Source: Methylobacterium sp. FF17 (GTDB lineage: Bacteria > Pseudomonadota > Alphaproteobacteria > Rhizobiales > Beijerinckiaceae). From it: a stretch of 64,000 nucleotides of DNA. The DNA lies in contig NZ_CP107532.1 of assembly GCF_025813715.1 (NCBI RefSeq), forward strand, positions 1,674,001 through 1,738,000, given 5' to 3'. A program made the translations under genes and the position numbers. Shown here one piece after another: positions 19,089 through 28,056 of the stretch. Positions within the stretch are counted from its first letter, which is position 1. Each line of letters begins with the position of its first letter. The notes beneath the pieces were generated by a model. The model was not told where the DNA came from and searched no databases. It saw only the letters and a list, made by a program, of their open reading frames with translations.

Positions 19089-19241
19089 CAGATGAACGCC
19101 CTTTAGCCCCGCTCAACTAAAAAAATAGCTTGTTCGTATCTGGGTTCCTAGCGTTTCCCAGTTACAGGATGTGGAATTGTGGCGTCCCAGGCCTTTGGTC
19201 CTGATCAACAGCTTACGTCGTTGTCCCGAGCCCTCAGCGCT

Positions 19242-21557
19242 TCAGGACCGTTTCGATGCCGCAGCGCGCAGCAGTGCATCGGCCAGAGCACCTTGAGGTG
19301 ACGCGTCCGTCGCCGGCAGCGGGTGTGATGGCGACAGTCTCGAAATCGGAGGCTTCGGCATTTCCCGGCCCGGTGCACGCCCAGCCTCCCCCGACTTCAT
19401 GCTCAGCGCGATGCGCTTGCGCCCCGCATCCACCTCCACCACGCGCACCTGCACGACGTCCCCCGGCTTCACCACGTCCCGCGGGTCCTTCACGAAGCGG
19501 TCGGCCAGCATCGAGATGTGCACCAGGCCGTCCTGGTGGACGCCGATGTCGACGAAGGCGCCGAAGGCCGCGACGTTGGTGACGACGCCCTCCAGGCGCA
19601 TGCCCGGCTTGAGGTCGGTGATCTTCTCGACGCCCTCCTGGAAGGTCGCGGTCCGGAAGGCCGGGCGCGGGTCGCGGCCGGGCTTTTCCAGCTCGGCGAG
19701 GATGTCGGTGACGGTGGGCAGGCCGAAGGTGTCGTCGGTGAAGCGCTTCGGGTCGAGGCCGCGCAGGGCCCCCGTATTGCCGATCAGCGCCTGGATCGGC
19801 TGGCCCGTGGCGGCGAGAATGCGGCGCACCACCGGGTAGGCCTCCGGGTGCACCCCCGAGGCGTCGAGGGGGTCGGCCCCGTCGCGGATGCGCAGGAAGC
19901 CGGCGGCGAGTTCGTAGGCCTTGGGGCCCAGCCCCGCCACCTTCTTGAGGCTGGCCCGGCTGCGGAACGGGCCGTGGGCATCGCGGTGGACGACGATGTT
20001 GCCGGCGACCCGGGCGGTGAGGCCCGAGACCCGGGCCAGGAGCGGGACCGACGCCATGTTCACGTCGACGCCGACGCCGTTCACGCAATCCTCCACCACC
20101 GCGTCGAGGGAGCGCGAGAGCTTCCCCTCGGCCAGATCGTGCTGGTACTGCCCGACGCCGATGGCCTTGGGCTCGATCTTCACGAGTTCGGCCAGCGGGT
20201 CCTGCAGGCGCCGGGCGATGGAGACGGCGCCGCGGATCGAGACGTCGAGGTCGGGTAGCTCCGCGCTGGCATAGGCCGAGGCCGAGTAGACCGAGGCGCC
20301 GGCCTCCGAGACCATGACCTTGGTCAGCGTCAGCTCCGGCTGCTTGGCGATGAGCTCGGCCGCCAGCCGGTCGGTCTCGCGCGACGCCGTGCCGTTGCCG
20401 ATGGCGACGAGTTCGACCCCGTGCGCCCGGCAGAGCCTGGCCAGCGCGATCAGGGCCCCGTTCCAGTCCCGGCGCGGCTCGTGCGGATAGATCGTGTCGG
20501 TCGCCACCACCTTGCCGGTGGCATCCACCACCGCGACCTTCACGCCGGTGCGGAAGCCCGGATCGAGCCCGAGGGTCGGCCGCGCCCCGGCCGGTGCGGC
20601 GAGGAGCAGGTCGCGCAGGTTGCCGGCGAACACCGTGACCGCGCCGGCCTCGGCCACCGCCCAAAGGCGCGCGCGCAGGTCCGTGTCGGTGGCGGGTTTC
20701 AGGCGCGTGCGCCAGGCGCGGCGCACCGTCTCCAGGAGGAAGCCGTCGCCCGGCCGACCCTGGTCGCGGATGCCGAAGGTTTTCGCGATGCGCAGTTCCT
20801 GCGATCCGGGCTGGCCCTTGGCCGGCTCGTCCGCCACCGCGTCGGCGATGGAGAGATCCAGCACCTCCTCCTTCTCGCCCCGGAACAGCGCCAGGATGCG
20901 GTGCGAGGGCAGCTTCACCAGGGCTTCCGAGAAGTCGAAGTAGTCCGAGAACTTCTCGCCGGAGGCCGCCTTGCCGGCCTTCACCGTGGCGACCATGCGG
21001 CCGCGCTGCCAGCCGGTCTCGCGCAGGGATCCCACCAGTTCCGGGTCCTCGCTGAAGCGCTCGATGAGGATCGCGCGGGCGCCCTCCAGGGCGGCCTCGG
21101 CGTCGGCGACGCCCTTGCCGGCATCGACGTAGGCTCCGGCCGCCGCCTCCGGCCGCTGGTCCGGCCGGGCGAGCAGGGCCTCGGCCAGCGGCGCGAGTCC
21201 GGCTTCGCGGGCCACCTGCGCCTTCGTCCGGCGCTTGACCTTGAAGGGGAGATAGAGGTCCTCCAGCCGGGCCTTGGTGTCGGCCGCCAGGATACGCGCC
21301 TTCAGTCCGGCCTCGAGCTTGCCCTGCGCCTCGATCGCCTCCAGCACCGCCGCCCGGCGCGCCTCGAGGTCCCGCAGGTACGCGAGGCGCTCCTCCAGGG
21401 TGCGCAACTGGGTGTCGTCGAGGGTGCCGGTGACCTCCTTGCGGTAGCGCGCGATGAACGGCACCGTCGCGCCCCCGTCGAGCAGGTCGATGGCGGCTCT
21501 CACCTGCCAATCCGCCACGCCGAGTTCGGCGGCGAGCTTCGTGTCGATGGCGGCCAT
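19242..21557 (-). CDS. tex: Transcription accessory protein Tex
   Basis: 771-residue RNA-binding protein. It has an N-terminal helical region (WQVRAAIDLLDGGATVPFIA, YRKEVTGTLDD), a YqgF/RNase H-like domain starting LGLDPGFRTGVKVAVVD, helix-hairpin-helix segments (VNGVGVDVNMASVPLLARVSG cut at VSG; FRSRASLKKVAGLGPKAYE), and a C-terminal S1 domain (GMRLEGVVTNVAAFGAFVDI). The length is normal for Tex. It is thought to act in transcription and RNA metabolism. ATG 21557 is supported by homology-like sequence from the first residue. A partial copy of its 3' end lies 1.3-1.5 kb downstream. Confidence 0.95.
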   Translation of the reverse strand: MAAIDTKLAAELGVADWQVRAAIDLLDGGATVPFIARYRKEVTGTLDDTQLRTLEERLAYLRDLEARRAAVLEAIEAQGKLEAGLKARILAADTKARLEDLYLPFKVKRRTKAQVAREAGLAPLAEALLARPDQRPEAAAGAYVDAGKGVADAEAALEGARAILIERFSEDPELVGSLRETGWQRGRMVATVKAGKAASGEKFSDYFDFSEALVKLPSHRILALFRGEKEEVLDLSIADAVADEPAKGQPGSQELRIAKTFGIRDQGRPGDGFLLETVRRAWRTRLKPATDTDLRARLWAVAEAGAVTVFAGNLRDLLLAAPAGARPTLGLDPGFRTGVKVAVVDATGKVVATDTIYPHEPRRDWNGALIALARLCRAHGVELVAIGNGTASRETDRLAAELIAKQPELTLTKVMVSEAGASVYSASAYASAELPDLDVSIRGAVSIARRLQDPLAELVKIEPKAIGVGQYQHDLAEGKLSRSLDAVVEDCVNGVGVDVNMASVPLLARVSGLTARVAGNIVVHRDAHGPFRSRASLKKVAGLGPKAYELAAGFLRIRDGADPLDASGVHPEAYPVVRRILAATGQPIQALIGNTGALRGLDPKRFTDDTFGLPTVTDILAELEKPGRDPRPAFRTATFQEGVEKITDLKPGMRLEGVVTNVAAFGAFVDIGVHQDGLVHISMLADRFVKDPRDVVKPGDVVQVRVVEVDAGRKRIALSMKSGEAGRAPGREMPKPPISRLSPSHPLPATDASPQGALADALLRAAASKRS

Positions 21558-21773
21558 GCGGCGTCTCCCGGTGGGGCGGGGGTGTCTACAGGGCCGGGCG
21601 CCGGATGGTCAAACCGGAGAATCGGGTGCGCGGCTCCGAACGCGTCGGGCCCGGCCAATATTCGATCAATTATCAAGATCGTCTGTAATTGTTCGACTTG
21701 ATGATTTGCGATATATATTGATTCGCTCGATTACATCGAAGTGCTCGCCGTAAAATCACCAATGGAGCCGGAA

Positions 21774-21947
21774 ATGCGTACATTGTCGACGCTGGCGATC
21801 GCTTTTGCCCTGGCCACGGCCGCCTTCGCCATCACGATGCTGGCGAAACCACCCGTCTCGGAAGCGCGGGTCAGCGCGACGATCGACACCTACGCGCTGA
21901 CGCTCAGCGCCAACCCGGCCGACGCGTCTCCCTACGAATGCCAGTAG
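21774..21947 (+). CDS. Small secreted peptide of unknown function
   Basis: 57 residues: N-terminal signal or membrane segment (MRTLSTLAIAFALATAAFAI), then a short polar tail ending ASPYECQ with one cysteine. ATG 21774 has GGAGCCGG just upstream, a fair ribosome-binding site. The upstream 100 bases are AT-rich (around 21660-21740), which fits a promoter. No family recognised. Confidence is limited by size. Confidence 0.5.
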   Translation: MRTLSTLAIAFALATAAFAITMLAKPPVSEARVSATIDTYALTLSANPADASPYECQ

Positions 21948-21975
21948 GGCCGTCACGGCCCGCGCGGGTCGTCCC

Positions 21976-23607
21976 TCACGCCACCATGTCCCAGGTCTCG
22001 GTCAGCGCCAGACCGCCCCGCGTGAGGCGGGCGCGCAGGATCACGTCGCCCGCCGGCATCGGCGCGGGCGGCCGCCACTCCACGTAGAGCCGCCAGCCCC
22101 CGGTCTGGGGCACGAACTCCACCACCGGATCGACCATCGTGCCGGCGCTCGCCGAAACATCGGCGGCGAGCGTCGCGTTCCGGTCGGTGGGTAGCCCCGT
22201 CCCCTCGAAATCCACGACGTAGAGGCGCCGACCCGGGCTCGGCGGGTTGGTCGGGCGCAGGCGCTCGGCCGAGCCGACGCGGGTGGAGACCACGCGGGCC
22301 AGGGTGCCGGGCACCGCCGCCACGGGCTCCGCATCCACCGTGGTCAGCGTGTAGGACACGGGGTGTTCGGCCCCGGCGGTCACAGGGTCGCCGGGCACGA
22401 AGGCCGCCACGATGTTGTCCATGTACTCCTCGCGGGACGGGATCTCGAAGAGCTGGACCGCGCCGCGCCCGAACCCGGTTTCCGGCGTCACCCAGAGGCC
22501 GGGCCGGGCCTCGTGCCGGGCCTGCACGTCGAGATAGGCGGGAAAGTCCCGCTCGCGCTGGAGCAGGCCGAACCCCTCCAGCGGGTCGACCCCGAAGGCC
22601 GAGATCTGCGGCTGCGCCCGACCGTTGGTGAGGGGCCGCCAGAGCCGCTCCCCGCGCGTGAGCACGGCGAGGCCGTCGGAATCATGGACCTGGGGCCGCG
22701 CGTCGTCGAAGGGTTCGGCCCCCCGCGCGCCGGGCCCGTTCGCCCCGTGCAGGAACATGCTGGTGAGCGGCGCCAGCCCGAGCCGGTCGAGGGCGACGCG
22801 GGGATGGAGGGAGGCCTCCACCCGCATCACCGAGGGGTCGCCCGGCGCGACCTGGAAGCGGTAGGCGCCCGCCAGACTCGGCGAATCGAGGAGAGCCCAG
22901 ATCTCGATCGTGCGCGCCTCCGCCGCCGGCTCGCAGATCCAGAAAGCGGTGAAATCCGGAAACTCTTCCGCACCCGGCCCGCCGGTGCGAATCGCGGCGC
23001 CCCGGGCTGAGAGGCCGTATTCCTGGCCGAAGCCCCGCAGCCGGAAATACGAGGCGCCGAGGAAGACCAGGACTTCCTCCTGGTTGCCCGGGGCCTTGGC
23101 GTCGAAGGCATAGTGCAGCCGGAAGCCCGCGAAGCCGAGGTCCGGGGCGAAGCCCTGACCCGTCAGGTCGGGTCCGAGGTCGAACAGGTCCGAGGTGTAG
23201 GGGATCGGCCGGGCCGGGCCTTCGCGCGGCTGCAGAGACAGCGCGACGCGCTTGCGCTGCAGGAAGCCGCGATGGAACAGCTGCGCCGAGAACGAGCGCC
23301 CGAGGCGCGGGGCCGCCTCCGGGCGGAAGGTGATGGCCCGGTAGCCGTCATAGGAGAGCCCGGCCAGCGCCGGGGGCAGGTCGTCCGGTGCCGCCTGGTA
23401 GGGGCTCGCCGCCAGGGCCCGCGCTTTCGCCTTCACACCCTCGAATGTTAAGGCATCGGCGGCCTCCGCATGCGTTCGGCCAGCATTCAGATCGTACGCA
23501 CTAGGAAGGACCATCCCCACGGCCACGCTGAGCGTGGTTCGCAGGGCCCGCCGCCGCGAGACGAATTCGGCCTGCCCGGGTTCCTCGAGACCCTCGCCAT
23601 CGCCCAT
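21976..23607 (-). CDS. opgG: Periplasmic glucan biosynthesis protein (OpgG/OpgD family)
   Basis: 543-residue MdoG/OpgD-family protein needed for osmoregulated periplasmic glucan synthesis. It has a twin-arginine type leader (SRRRALRTTLSVAVGMVLPS, residues 17-36), which is a feature of OpgD rather than OpgG in E. coli. The mature domain follows with YDGYRAITFRPEAAPRLG, FRLHYAF..., GASYFRLRGFGQEYGLSARG, MFLHGANGP and RRLYVVDFEGTGL. Start ATG 23607 is preceded by GAAAGGGAACAG; the much longer open frame upstream is antisense to opgH. It is divergent from opgH with a 39-base gap. Confidence 0.9.
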   Translation of the reverse strand: MGDGEGLEEPGQAEFVSRRRALRTTLSVAVGMVLPSAYDLNAGRTHAEAADALTFEGVKAKARALAASPYQAAPDDLPPALAGLSYDGYRAITFRPEAAPRLGRSFSAQLFHRGFLQRKRVALSLQPREGPARPIPYTSDLFDLGPDLTGQGFAPDLGFAGFRLHYAFDAKAPGNQEEVLVFLGASYFRLRGFGQEYGLSARGAAIRTGGPGAEEFPDFTAFWICEPAAEARTIEIWALLDSPSLAGAYRFQVAPGDPSVMRVEASLHPRVALDRLGLAPLTSMFLHGANGPGARGAEPFDDARPQVHDSDGLAVLTRGERLWRPLTNGRAQPQISAFGVDPLEGFGLLQRERDFPAYLDVQARHEARPGLWVTPETGFGRGAVQLFEIPSREEYMDNIVAAFVPGDPVTAGAEHPVSYTLTTVDAEPVAAVPGTLARVVSTRVGSAERLRPTNPPSPGRRLYVVDFEGTGLPTDRNATLAADVSASAGTMVDPVVEFVPQTGGWRLYVEWRPPAPMPAGDVILRARLTRGGLALTETWDMVA

Positions 23608-23646
23608 CTGTTCCCTTTCGCCGGTCGGTTCCGGTGATGGGTCACG

Positions 23647-25584
23647 GTGTGCCCCACCTTCGAGTTCGCCGCGCCCATGTCCCAGAGACTTGAGTCCCCA
23701 AGGTTGTCGCACGGCGCCCCGGCGGCTGGAATCCCGGGCCCGGCGGAAATCGCGGGCCCGCGCACCTTCCTGGCGCGGCGGCTGCTCCTGGCCCTGCCGC
23801 CGCTCGCCCTGGGGGCCATCGTCACCGCCCTGGCGCTGGCCGCCTACGGAACACCGGCCGGCCTCCTCGACGGGGCCGTGCTCGCCCTGTTCGCCCTGGT
23901 CATGACCTGGCAGGCCTTCGTCGCCTGGCAGTACGTCTACGGCCTCGTCGCCACGGCGTTCGGGGACCGGGCCAAGTCCGAGCTGGAGCGCCGCTCGCTC
24001 ACCGTACCGGCGGAGGCCTCGGGCCTGAGCCGCACGGCCGCCGTGGTGGCGATCCACGCGGAGGACGCGGTGGCGGTGTTCGCGGCCCTGCGCGTCATGG
24101 CCCGCTCGCTCCAGCGCGCCGGGGGAGACGGCGGCGACATCGACATCTTCGTCCTCTCCGACACCCGCGACGGGGCGATCGCGGCGGTGGAGGAGCACGA
24201 GTTCGCGCGCATCGAGGCCTGGACCCGCCAGAACGGCCCCGGCCTGCCGCGCATCCGCTACCGCCGGCGCCGGGACAATGCGGGCCGCAAGGCCGGCAAC
24301 ATCGCGGAGTTCTGCCGGACCTACGGGCCCGAATACGATTTCATGATCGTGCTCGACGCCGACAGCCTGATGACCGGCACGGCCATGCGCCGCCTCGCCC
24401 GGCTGATGGAGGAGAGTCCCCGCGTCGGCCTGATCCAGACCGTGTCCTACGCCACCGGGCGCGACACCCTGTTCGCCCGCATCCAGCAATTCGCCGTGCG
24501 CCTCTACGCGCCCCTCGCCATTCGCTGCCTGGAGACCTGGCAGGGGCCGGACGGGAGCTACTGGGGCCACAACGCGATCGTGCGGGTCGCCGCCTTCGCC
24601 GACAACGCCGAGCTCCCGGTGCTGCCGGGCAAGGCCCCCTTGGGCGGCGAGATCCTCTGCCACGACATCGTGGAAGGGGCGCTCCTGCGCCGGGCCGGCT
24701 GGGAGGTCTGCCTGTTGCCGGAGATGGGCGGCACCTGGGAGGAGATGCCGACGAACCTCGTCGACCTCCTCGGGCGCGAGCGCCGCTGGTGCCAGGGCAA
24801 CATGCAGCACCTGCGCGTCACCGCCATGCCGGACCTGCGCCCCGCCAGCCGCTGGCACCTCATCGTGGGTATCCTCTCCTACATGGCCTGTCCGCTCTGG
24901 GTGGCGTTCCTGACGCTCGGCACCATCCAGGCGGCGCGGACCGGCGAGCTCGGCCTCCTCGGCTATGGCCTCACCGGCACGGGCGCCGCCGCCCACGCGC
25001 TGGCGGCCCTCGTGGTCACGATCCTGGCCCTGCCGAAACTGCTCAGCCTCGGCCATGTCCTGGCCTCGGCCGAGCGCCGGGCGGCCTTCGGCGGCACCGC
25101 CTCGCTCCTCAGGAGCGCGGTCCTGGAACAGGCGATCTGGGTCCTGCTCTGGCCGGTGATGACGCTGTTCGCGGCGGGCGCCGTCGCCACCACCTTCGTC
25201 GGCCGCGTGGTGCGCTGGGACGCGCAGATCCGCGACGACCGCCGGGTGCCGTGGCGGGAGGCCTGCCGGCTCCAGGTCGATACCCTCGTGGCGGGCGCCC
25301 TGCTCACGGCGGGCCTGCTCTATGCCGGCGATCCCTGGCTCGCCCTGTGGATGGCGCCGGTGGCGCTCGGCCTGCTCTCCAGCCCCGCCCAGAGCGTGCT
25401 GACCAGCAGCGCGCGGCTGGGCCGGCGCTCGCAGGCGCGGCGCCTGTTCCTCACCGTGGACGACACCGCCCGCGCGGCCGAACTCACCGCCCTGGCGCAG
25501 AGCAGGGGCGGCGTGGAGGAGCCGGGCCGCGAGCGACAGCCGCCGGCCTGGATCGCCGACGAGGTTCCGGCCTCCTCCAGCTGA
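23647..25584 (+). CDS. opgH: Glucan glucosyltransferase OpgH (MdoH)
   Basis: 645-residue inner-membrane GT2 glucosyltransferase that makes the beta-glucan backbone from UDP-glucose. There are two N-terminal membrane spans (LLLALPPLALGAIVTALALA and a second near 80-100). The GT2 core has DIFVLSDTRDG, YDFMIVLDADSLMTG, GHNAIVRVAAF and the product-site ERRWCQGNMQHL, and several C-terminal spans follow. GTG 23647 opens the frame; ATG 23677 is an equally possible start. It works with the divergent OpgG/D protein. The E. coli protein is longer at both ends, so this is a compact version. Confidence 0.93.
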   Translation: MCPTFEFAAPMSQRLESPRLSHGAPAAGIPGPAEIAGPRTFLARRLLLALPPLALGAIVTALALAAYGTPAGLLDGAVLALFALVMTWQAFVAWQYVYGLVATAFGDRAKSELERRSLTVPAEASGLSRTAAVVAIHAEDAVAVFAALRVMARSLQRAGGDGGDIDIFVLSDTRDGAIAAVEEHEFARIEAWTRQNGPGLPRIRYRRRRDNAGRKAGNIAEFCRTYGPEYDFMIVLDADSLMTGTAMRRLARLMEESPRVGLIQTVSYATGRDTLFARIQQFAVRLYAPLAIRCLETWQGPDGSYWGHNAIVRVAAFADNAELPVLPGKAPLGGEILCHDIVEGALLRRAGWEVCLLPEMGGTWEEMPTNLVDLLGRERRWCQGNMQHLRVTAMPDLRPASRWHLIVGILSYMACPLWVAFLTLGTIQAARTGELGLLGYGLTGTGAAAHALAALVVTILALPKLLSLGHVLASAERRAAFGGTASLLRSAVLEQAIWVLLWPVMTLFAAGAVATTFVGRVVRWDAQIRDDRRVPWREACRLQVDTLVAGALLTAGLLYAGDPWLALWMAPVALGLLSSPAQSVLTSSARLGRRSQARRLFLTVDDTARAAELTALAQSRGGVEEPGRERQPPAWIADEVPASSS

Positions 25585-25593
25585 TCCGGCGCG

Positions 25594-26016
25594 CTACTGG
25601 TTGTTGAGGACCTTGATCGGGTCCGTGCGCTGGGCCGGGCTCGGCTCCTGGGTGACGCTGCTGGCGCCCTTGCCCGCGCCGGAATCCCCGGCCTGCTTCG
25701 GCAGGCCGGTGCCGCTGGCGAGTTCGAGGCAGGTCACCATCTCGACGTAGGAGGGGAAGCCGCCCGCCTGGAACTGCTTCTCGCACTGGTTCTTGGCGGC
25801 CGGCGTGAACTCGTTCCAGCGGCGCTTGACCTCCGCGTGGGAGGCGCGCTCGGAGCGCAGGCATCCTTCCTGGCTGGCATTGTCGCTGACGCTCGCCGAG
25901 GCCGCCGACCGGCAGGTCTGCTCGATGTTCAGGTCCGGCGGGCCACTCTCGGCACGGGCGGAGGCGCCGAGGAGCAGGAGGGCGAGGGCTCCGGTGCAGG
26001 GGACGAGCGTTCTCAT
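25594..26016 (-). CDS. Secreted hypothetical protein with conserved cysteines
   Basis: 140 residues with a clear signal peptide (LVPCTGALALLLLGASARAE, cleavage after ARA). The mature part has four cysteines (QTCRSA, EGCLRSE, NQCEKQF, VTCLELA) in a helical region that contains RASHAEVKRRWNEFTPAAKNQ split by charges, then a disordered Ser/Gly/Pro tail ending DPIKVLNNQ. The cysteine spacing suggests two disulfides in the periplasm. Its stop lies 9 bases from the opgH stop (convergent). No family name can be given. Confidence 0.65.
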   Translation of the reverse strand: MRTLVPCTGALALLLLGASARAESGPPDLNIEQTCRSAASASVSDNASQEGCLRSERASHAEVKRRWNEFTPAAKNQCEKQFQAGGFPSYVEMVTCLELASGTGLPKQAGDSGAGKGASSVTQEPSPAQRTDPIKVLNNQ

Positions 26017-26105
26017 GGTCGGGGGTCTTTCGCATGAGGGCCTGCGCGTGGAGGCCCGGTCGTCGCGTCAACGCGCGAGCCCCCGCCCCCGCACCACCAA
26101 AAGAT

Positions 26106-27278
26106 TCATACGCTCCGCAAGGCCGCGTCGAGGTCGGCGAACAGGTCCTCGACCGCCTCGATGCCGGTGGAAAGGCGCAGGAGGTCCGGCGGGCACGGGG
26201 AATCCGGTCCCTCCACCGAGGCGCGATGCTCGATCAGGCTCTCGACGCCCCCGAGCGAGGTCGCCCGCTTCCACAGCCGCACCCGCGCGGCCGTGCGAAT
26301 CGCCGCCGCCTCTCCGGCCGCCACCCGGATCGACAGCATGAAGCCGAAGCCGTCCTCCATCTGCCGGGCCGCCACCGCGTGGCCGGGATCGTCGGCCAGC
26401 CCGGGATAGAGCACGTGCGAAACGCAAGGGTGTCCCTGGAACCGGTGGGCGAGCTCGGCGGCCCCCGCCGATTGCGCCGCCACGCGCAGGGGCAGGGTCC
26501 GCAGCGATCGCATCAGCAGGTAGGCCTCGAAGGGCCCGAGGATGGCGCCCCCGCTCGCGCGGATCGCGGCGAGGCGCTCCCAGAACGCGTCCACCCGGGC
26601 CCCGGCGAGCACGCCCGCCACCACGTCGGAATGGCCGTTCAGGATCTTGGTGGCGGAGTGCATCACGATGTCGGCGCCGAGCGTCAGCGGCCGGGTGTGG
26701 ATCGGCGAGGCGGCGGTGGAATCCACCGCCAGCCGCGCGCCCGCCGCGTGGGCGATGCGGGCGGCCTGCGCGATGTCGGTGATCGTCCAGAGCGGGTTGC
26801 CCGGCGTCTCGATCCAGACGAGCTTCGTCGTGCCGGGGCGGATCGCCCGTTCCAGGGCGGCGAGGTCGTCCATGTCGACGAAGTCCACCGCGATGCCCCG
26901 GCGCGGCATCTCGGCGCTGAGCCAGTGCTTCAGGCCCCAGTACATCACCCGGGGCGCCAGGACGTGGTCGCCGGGTTCGAGAGCCGTGAACACCGTCGTG
27001 GCCGCCGCCATGCCGGAGCCGAACAGCAGGGCGCCGGCCTGCGCCTCCTCCAGCATCGCCAGCACGGCCTCCGCTTCCCGCACCGTGGCGTTGTCGGGCC
27101 GGGCATAGGAGAAGCCCGAGCTGTAGCCGTTGTCCGGATCGCGCAGGAAGGTGGTGGCGACATGCAGCGGCGTCACCACGCCCCGGGTCACCGGGTCGAC
27201 ATGGCCGAGCGCCTGAGCGGCGAGGCTGCGCTTCGCGAACGGAGCATCCGGAGGGGGCGGCGCGTTCGGTTCCGACAT
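26106..27278 (-). CDS. PLP-dependent trans-sulfuration enzyme (cystathionine gamma-synthase/lyase family)
   Basis: 390-residue Cys/Met metabolism PLP enzyme. Landmarks are HVATTFLRDPDNGYSSGFSY, the PLP-phosphate region FGSGMAAATTVFTALEPGDH, WIETPGNPLW, VDSTAASPIHTRPL and the Schiff-base lysine in MHSATKILNGHSDVV (K211). The C-terminal SLGGVESLIEHRAS is conserved. It could be cystathionine gamma-synthase, beta-lyase or O-succinylhomoserine sulfhydrylase; the sequence alone does not decide. ATG 27278 is chosen over a longer frame containing repeat-like DNA. No met or cys genes are adjacent. Confidence 0.88.
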   Translation of the reverse strand: MSEPNAPPPPDAPFAKRSLAAQALGHVDPVTRGVVTPLHVATTFLRDPDNGYSSGFSYARPDNATVREAEAVLAMLEEAQAGALLFGSGMAAATTVFTALEPGDHVLAPRVMYWGLKHWLSAEMPRRGIAVDFVDMDDLAALERAIRPGTTKLVWIETPGNPLWTITDIAQAARIAHAAGARLAVDSTAASPIHTRPLTLGADIVMHSATKILNGHSDVVAGVLAGARVDAFWERLAAIRASGGAILGPFEAYLLMRSLRTLPLRVAAQSAGAAELAHRFQGHPCVSHVLYPGLADDPGHAVAARQMEDGFGFMLSIRVAAGEAAAIRTAARVRLWKRATSLGGVESLIEHRASVEGPDSPCPPDLLRLSTGIEAVEDLFADLDAALRSV

Positions 27279-27447
27279 GGGGCGTGTTCCTGTGAGGTCC
27301 GCGTTCGATGTGATCCGAGCCTGCAGGCAGGCCAAGCGACCACAACCGGGGGTTTCGACGGGTGCTTCGCGCCCCATCTCATACCAAATCCGGTTGATCC
27401 CTTCGGGATGACGGATTCGGGCCTCGCTCAGGCGCCGCGCCGGCTGC

Positions 27448-27490
27448 TCCGATACGGCGTCCGCTTCGATGACGCGAATGCCGTATCGGA
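27448..27490. repeat. Inverted repeat, possible intergenic repeat element
   Basis: TCCGATACGG (27448-27457) and CCGTATCGGA (27481-27490) form perfect 10-base arms around a 23-base loop. It sits in the 243-base gap between the divergent PLP-enzyme and tspO genes. The preceding stretch from about 27380 (CCAAATCCGGTTGATCCCTT) contains another small dyad (ATCCCTTCGGGAT). The arrangement looks like a palindromic intergenic element. Confidence 0.55.
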
Positions 27491-27521
27491 TCGACTCTCT
27501 GACCAAGGAATCCCGTTCGTC

Positions 27522-28049
27522 ATGTCCCGCGCCTCATCCCCGACCCACGTTCCCACGCAGCCCGCCCTGTCCCTGCCGCTTCGGCTGGCGGCGGCGATCC
27601 TGCCCGTGGCGTTGACGGCCGTGCTGGGCTCCGCCGCCACGGGGCCGAACATCGAGGGCTGGTACGCGGGCCTGACGAAGCCGTCCTTCAACCCGCCGAA
27701 CTGGGCCTTCCCCGTCGCCTGGACGATCCTCTACGCGATGATCGCCCTCTCGGCTTTCCGGCTCCTGGGCGCCCGGCCCCGCACGGGGCCGACCGTCGGA
27801 GCCTGGCGGCTGGCGCTCCTCGCCTTCGCGGTGCAGCTCGCCCTCAACGCCGCCTGGACGCCGACCTTCTTCGCCGCCCACGCCCTCGGGGCCGCCCTGG
27901 TGGTCTCGGGCGCGATGTGGGTGATGATCCTCTGGACGATCCGCCTGTCCTGGCGCTTCGACCGGGCGGCGGCGTGGCTGCTGGTGCCCTACGCCGCCTG
28001 GGTCGGCTTCGCGACCGTGCTCACCGGCGCGATCTGGCGCCTCAACTGA
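27522..28049 (+). CDS. tspO: TspO/MBR family protein (tryptophan-rich sensory protein)
   Basis: 175-residue five-helix membrane protein. Signature sequences are GWYAGLTKPSFNPPNWAFPV, WTILYAMIALSAFRLL, LALNAAWTPTFFAAH and LLVPYAAWVGFATVLTGAIW. TspO proteins bind porphyrins and cholesterol-like ligands and modulate tetrapyrrole metabolism in Rhodobacter. The next gene, convergent by 7 bases, is hemA, so tetrapyrrole-related genes are neighbours. Start ATG 27522 gives a 25-residue N-terminal tail before the first helix; the long upstream frame is antisense to the PLP enzyme. Confidence 0.93.
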   Translation: MSRASSPTHVPTQPALSLPLRLAAAILPVALTAVLGSAATGPNIEGWYAGLTKPSFNPPNWAFPVAWTILYAMIALSAFRLLGARPRTGPTVGAWRLALLAFAVQLALNAAWTPTFFAAHALGAALVVSGAMWVMILWTIRLSWRFDRAAAWLLVPYAAWVGFATVLTGAIWRLN

Positions 28050-28056
28050 GGGAAAC

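Noticed and set aside
27279..27521. Riboswitch upstream of the trans-sulfuration enzyme
   Set aside because: No SAM-II or other known riboswitch core could be recognised; the dyads look like a repeat element.
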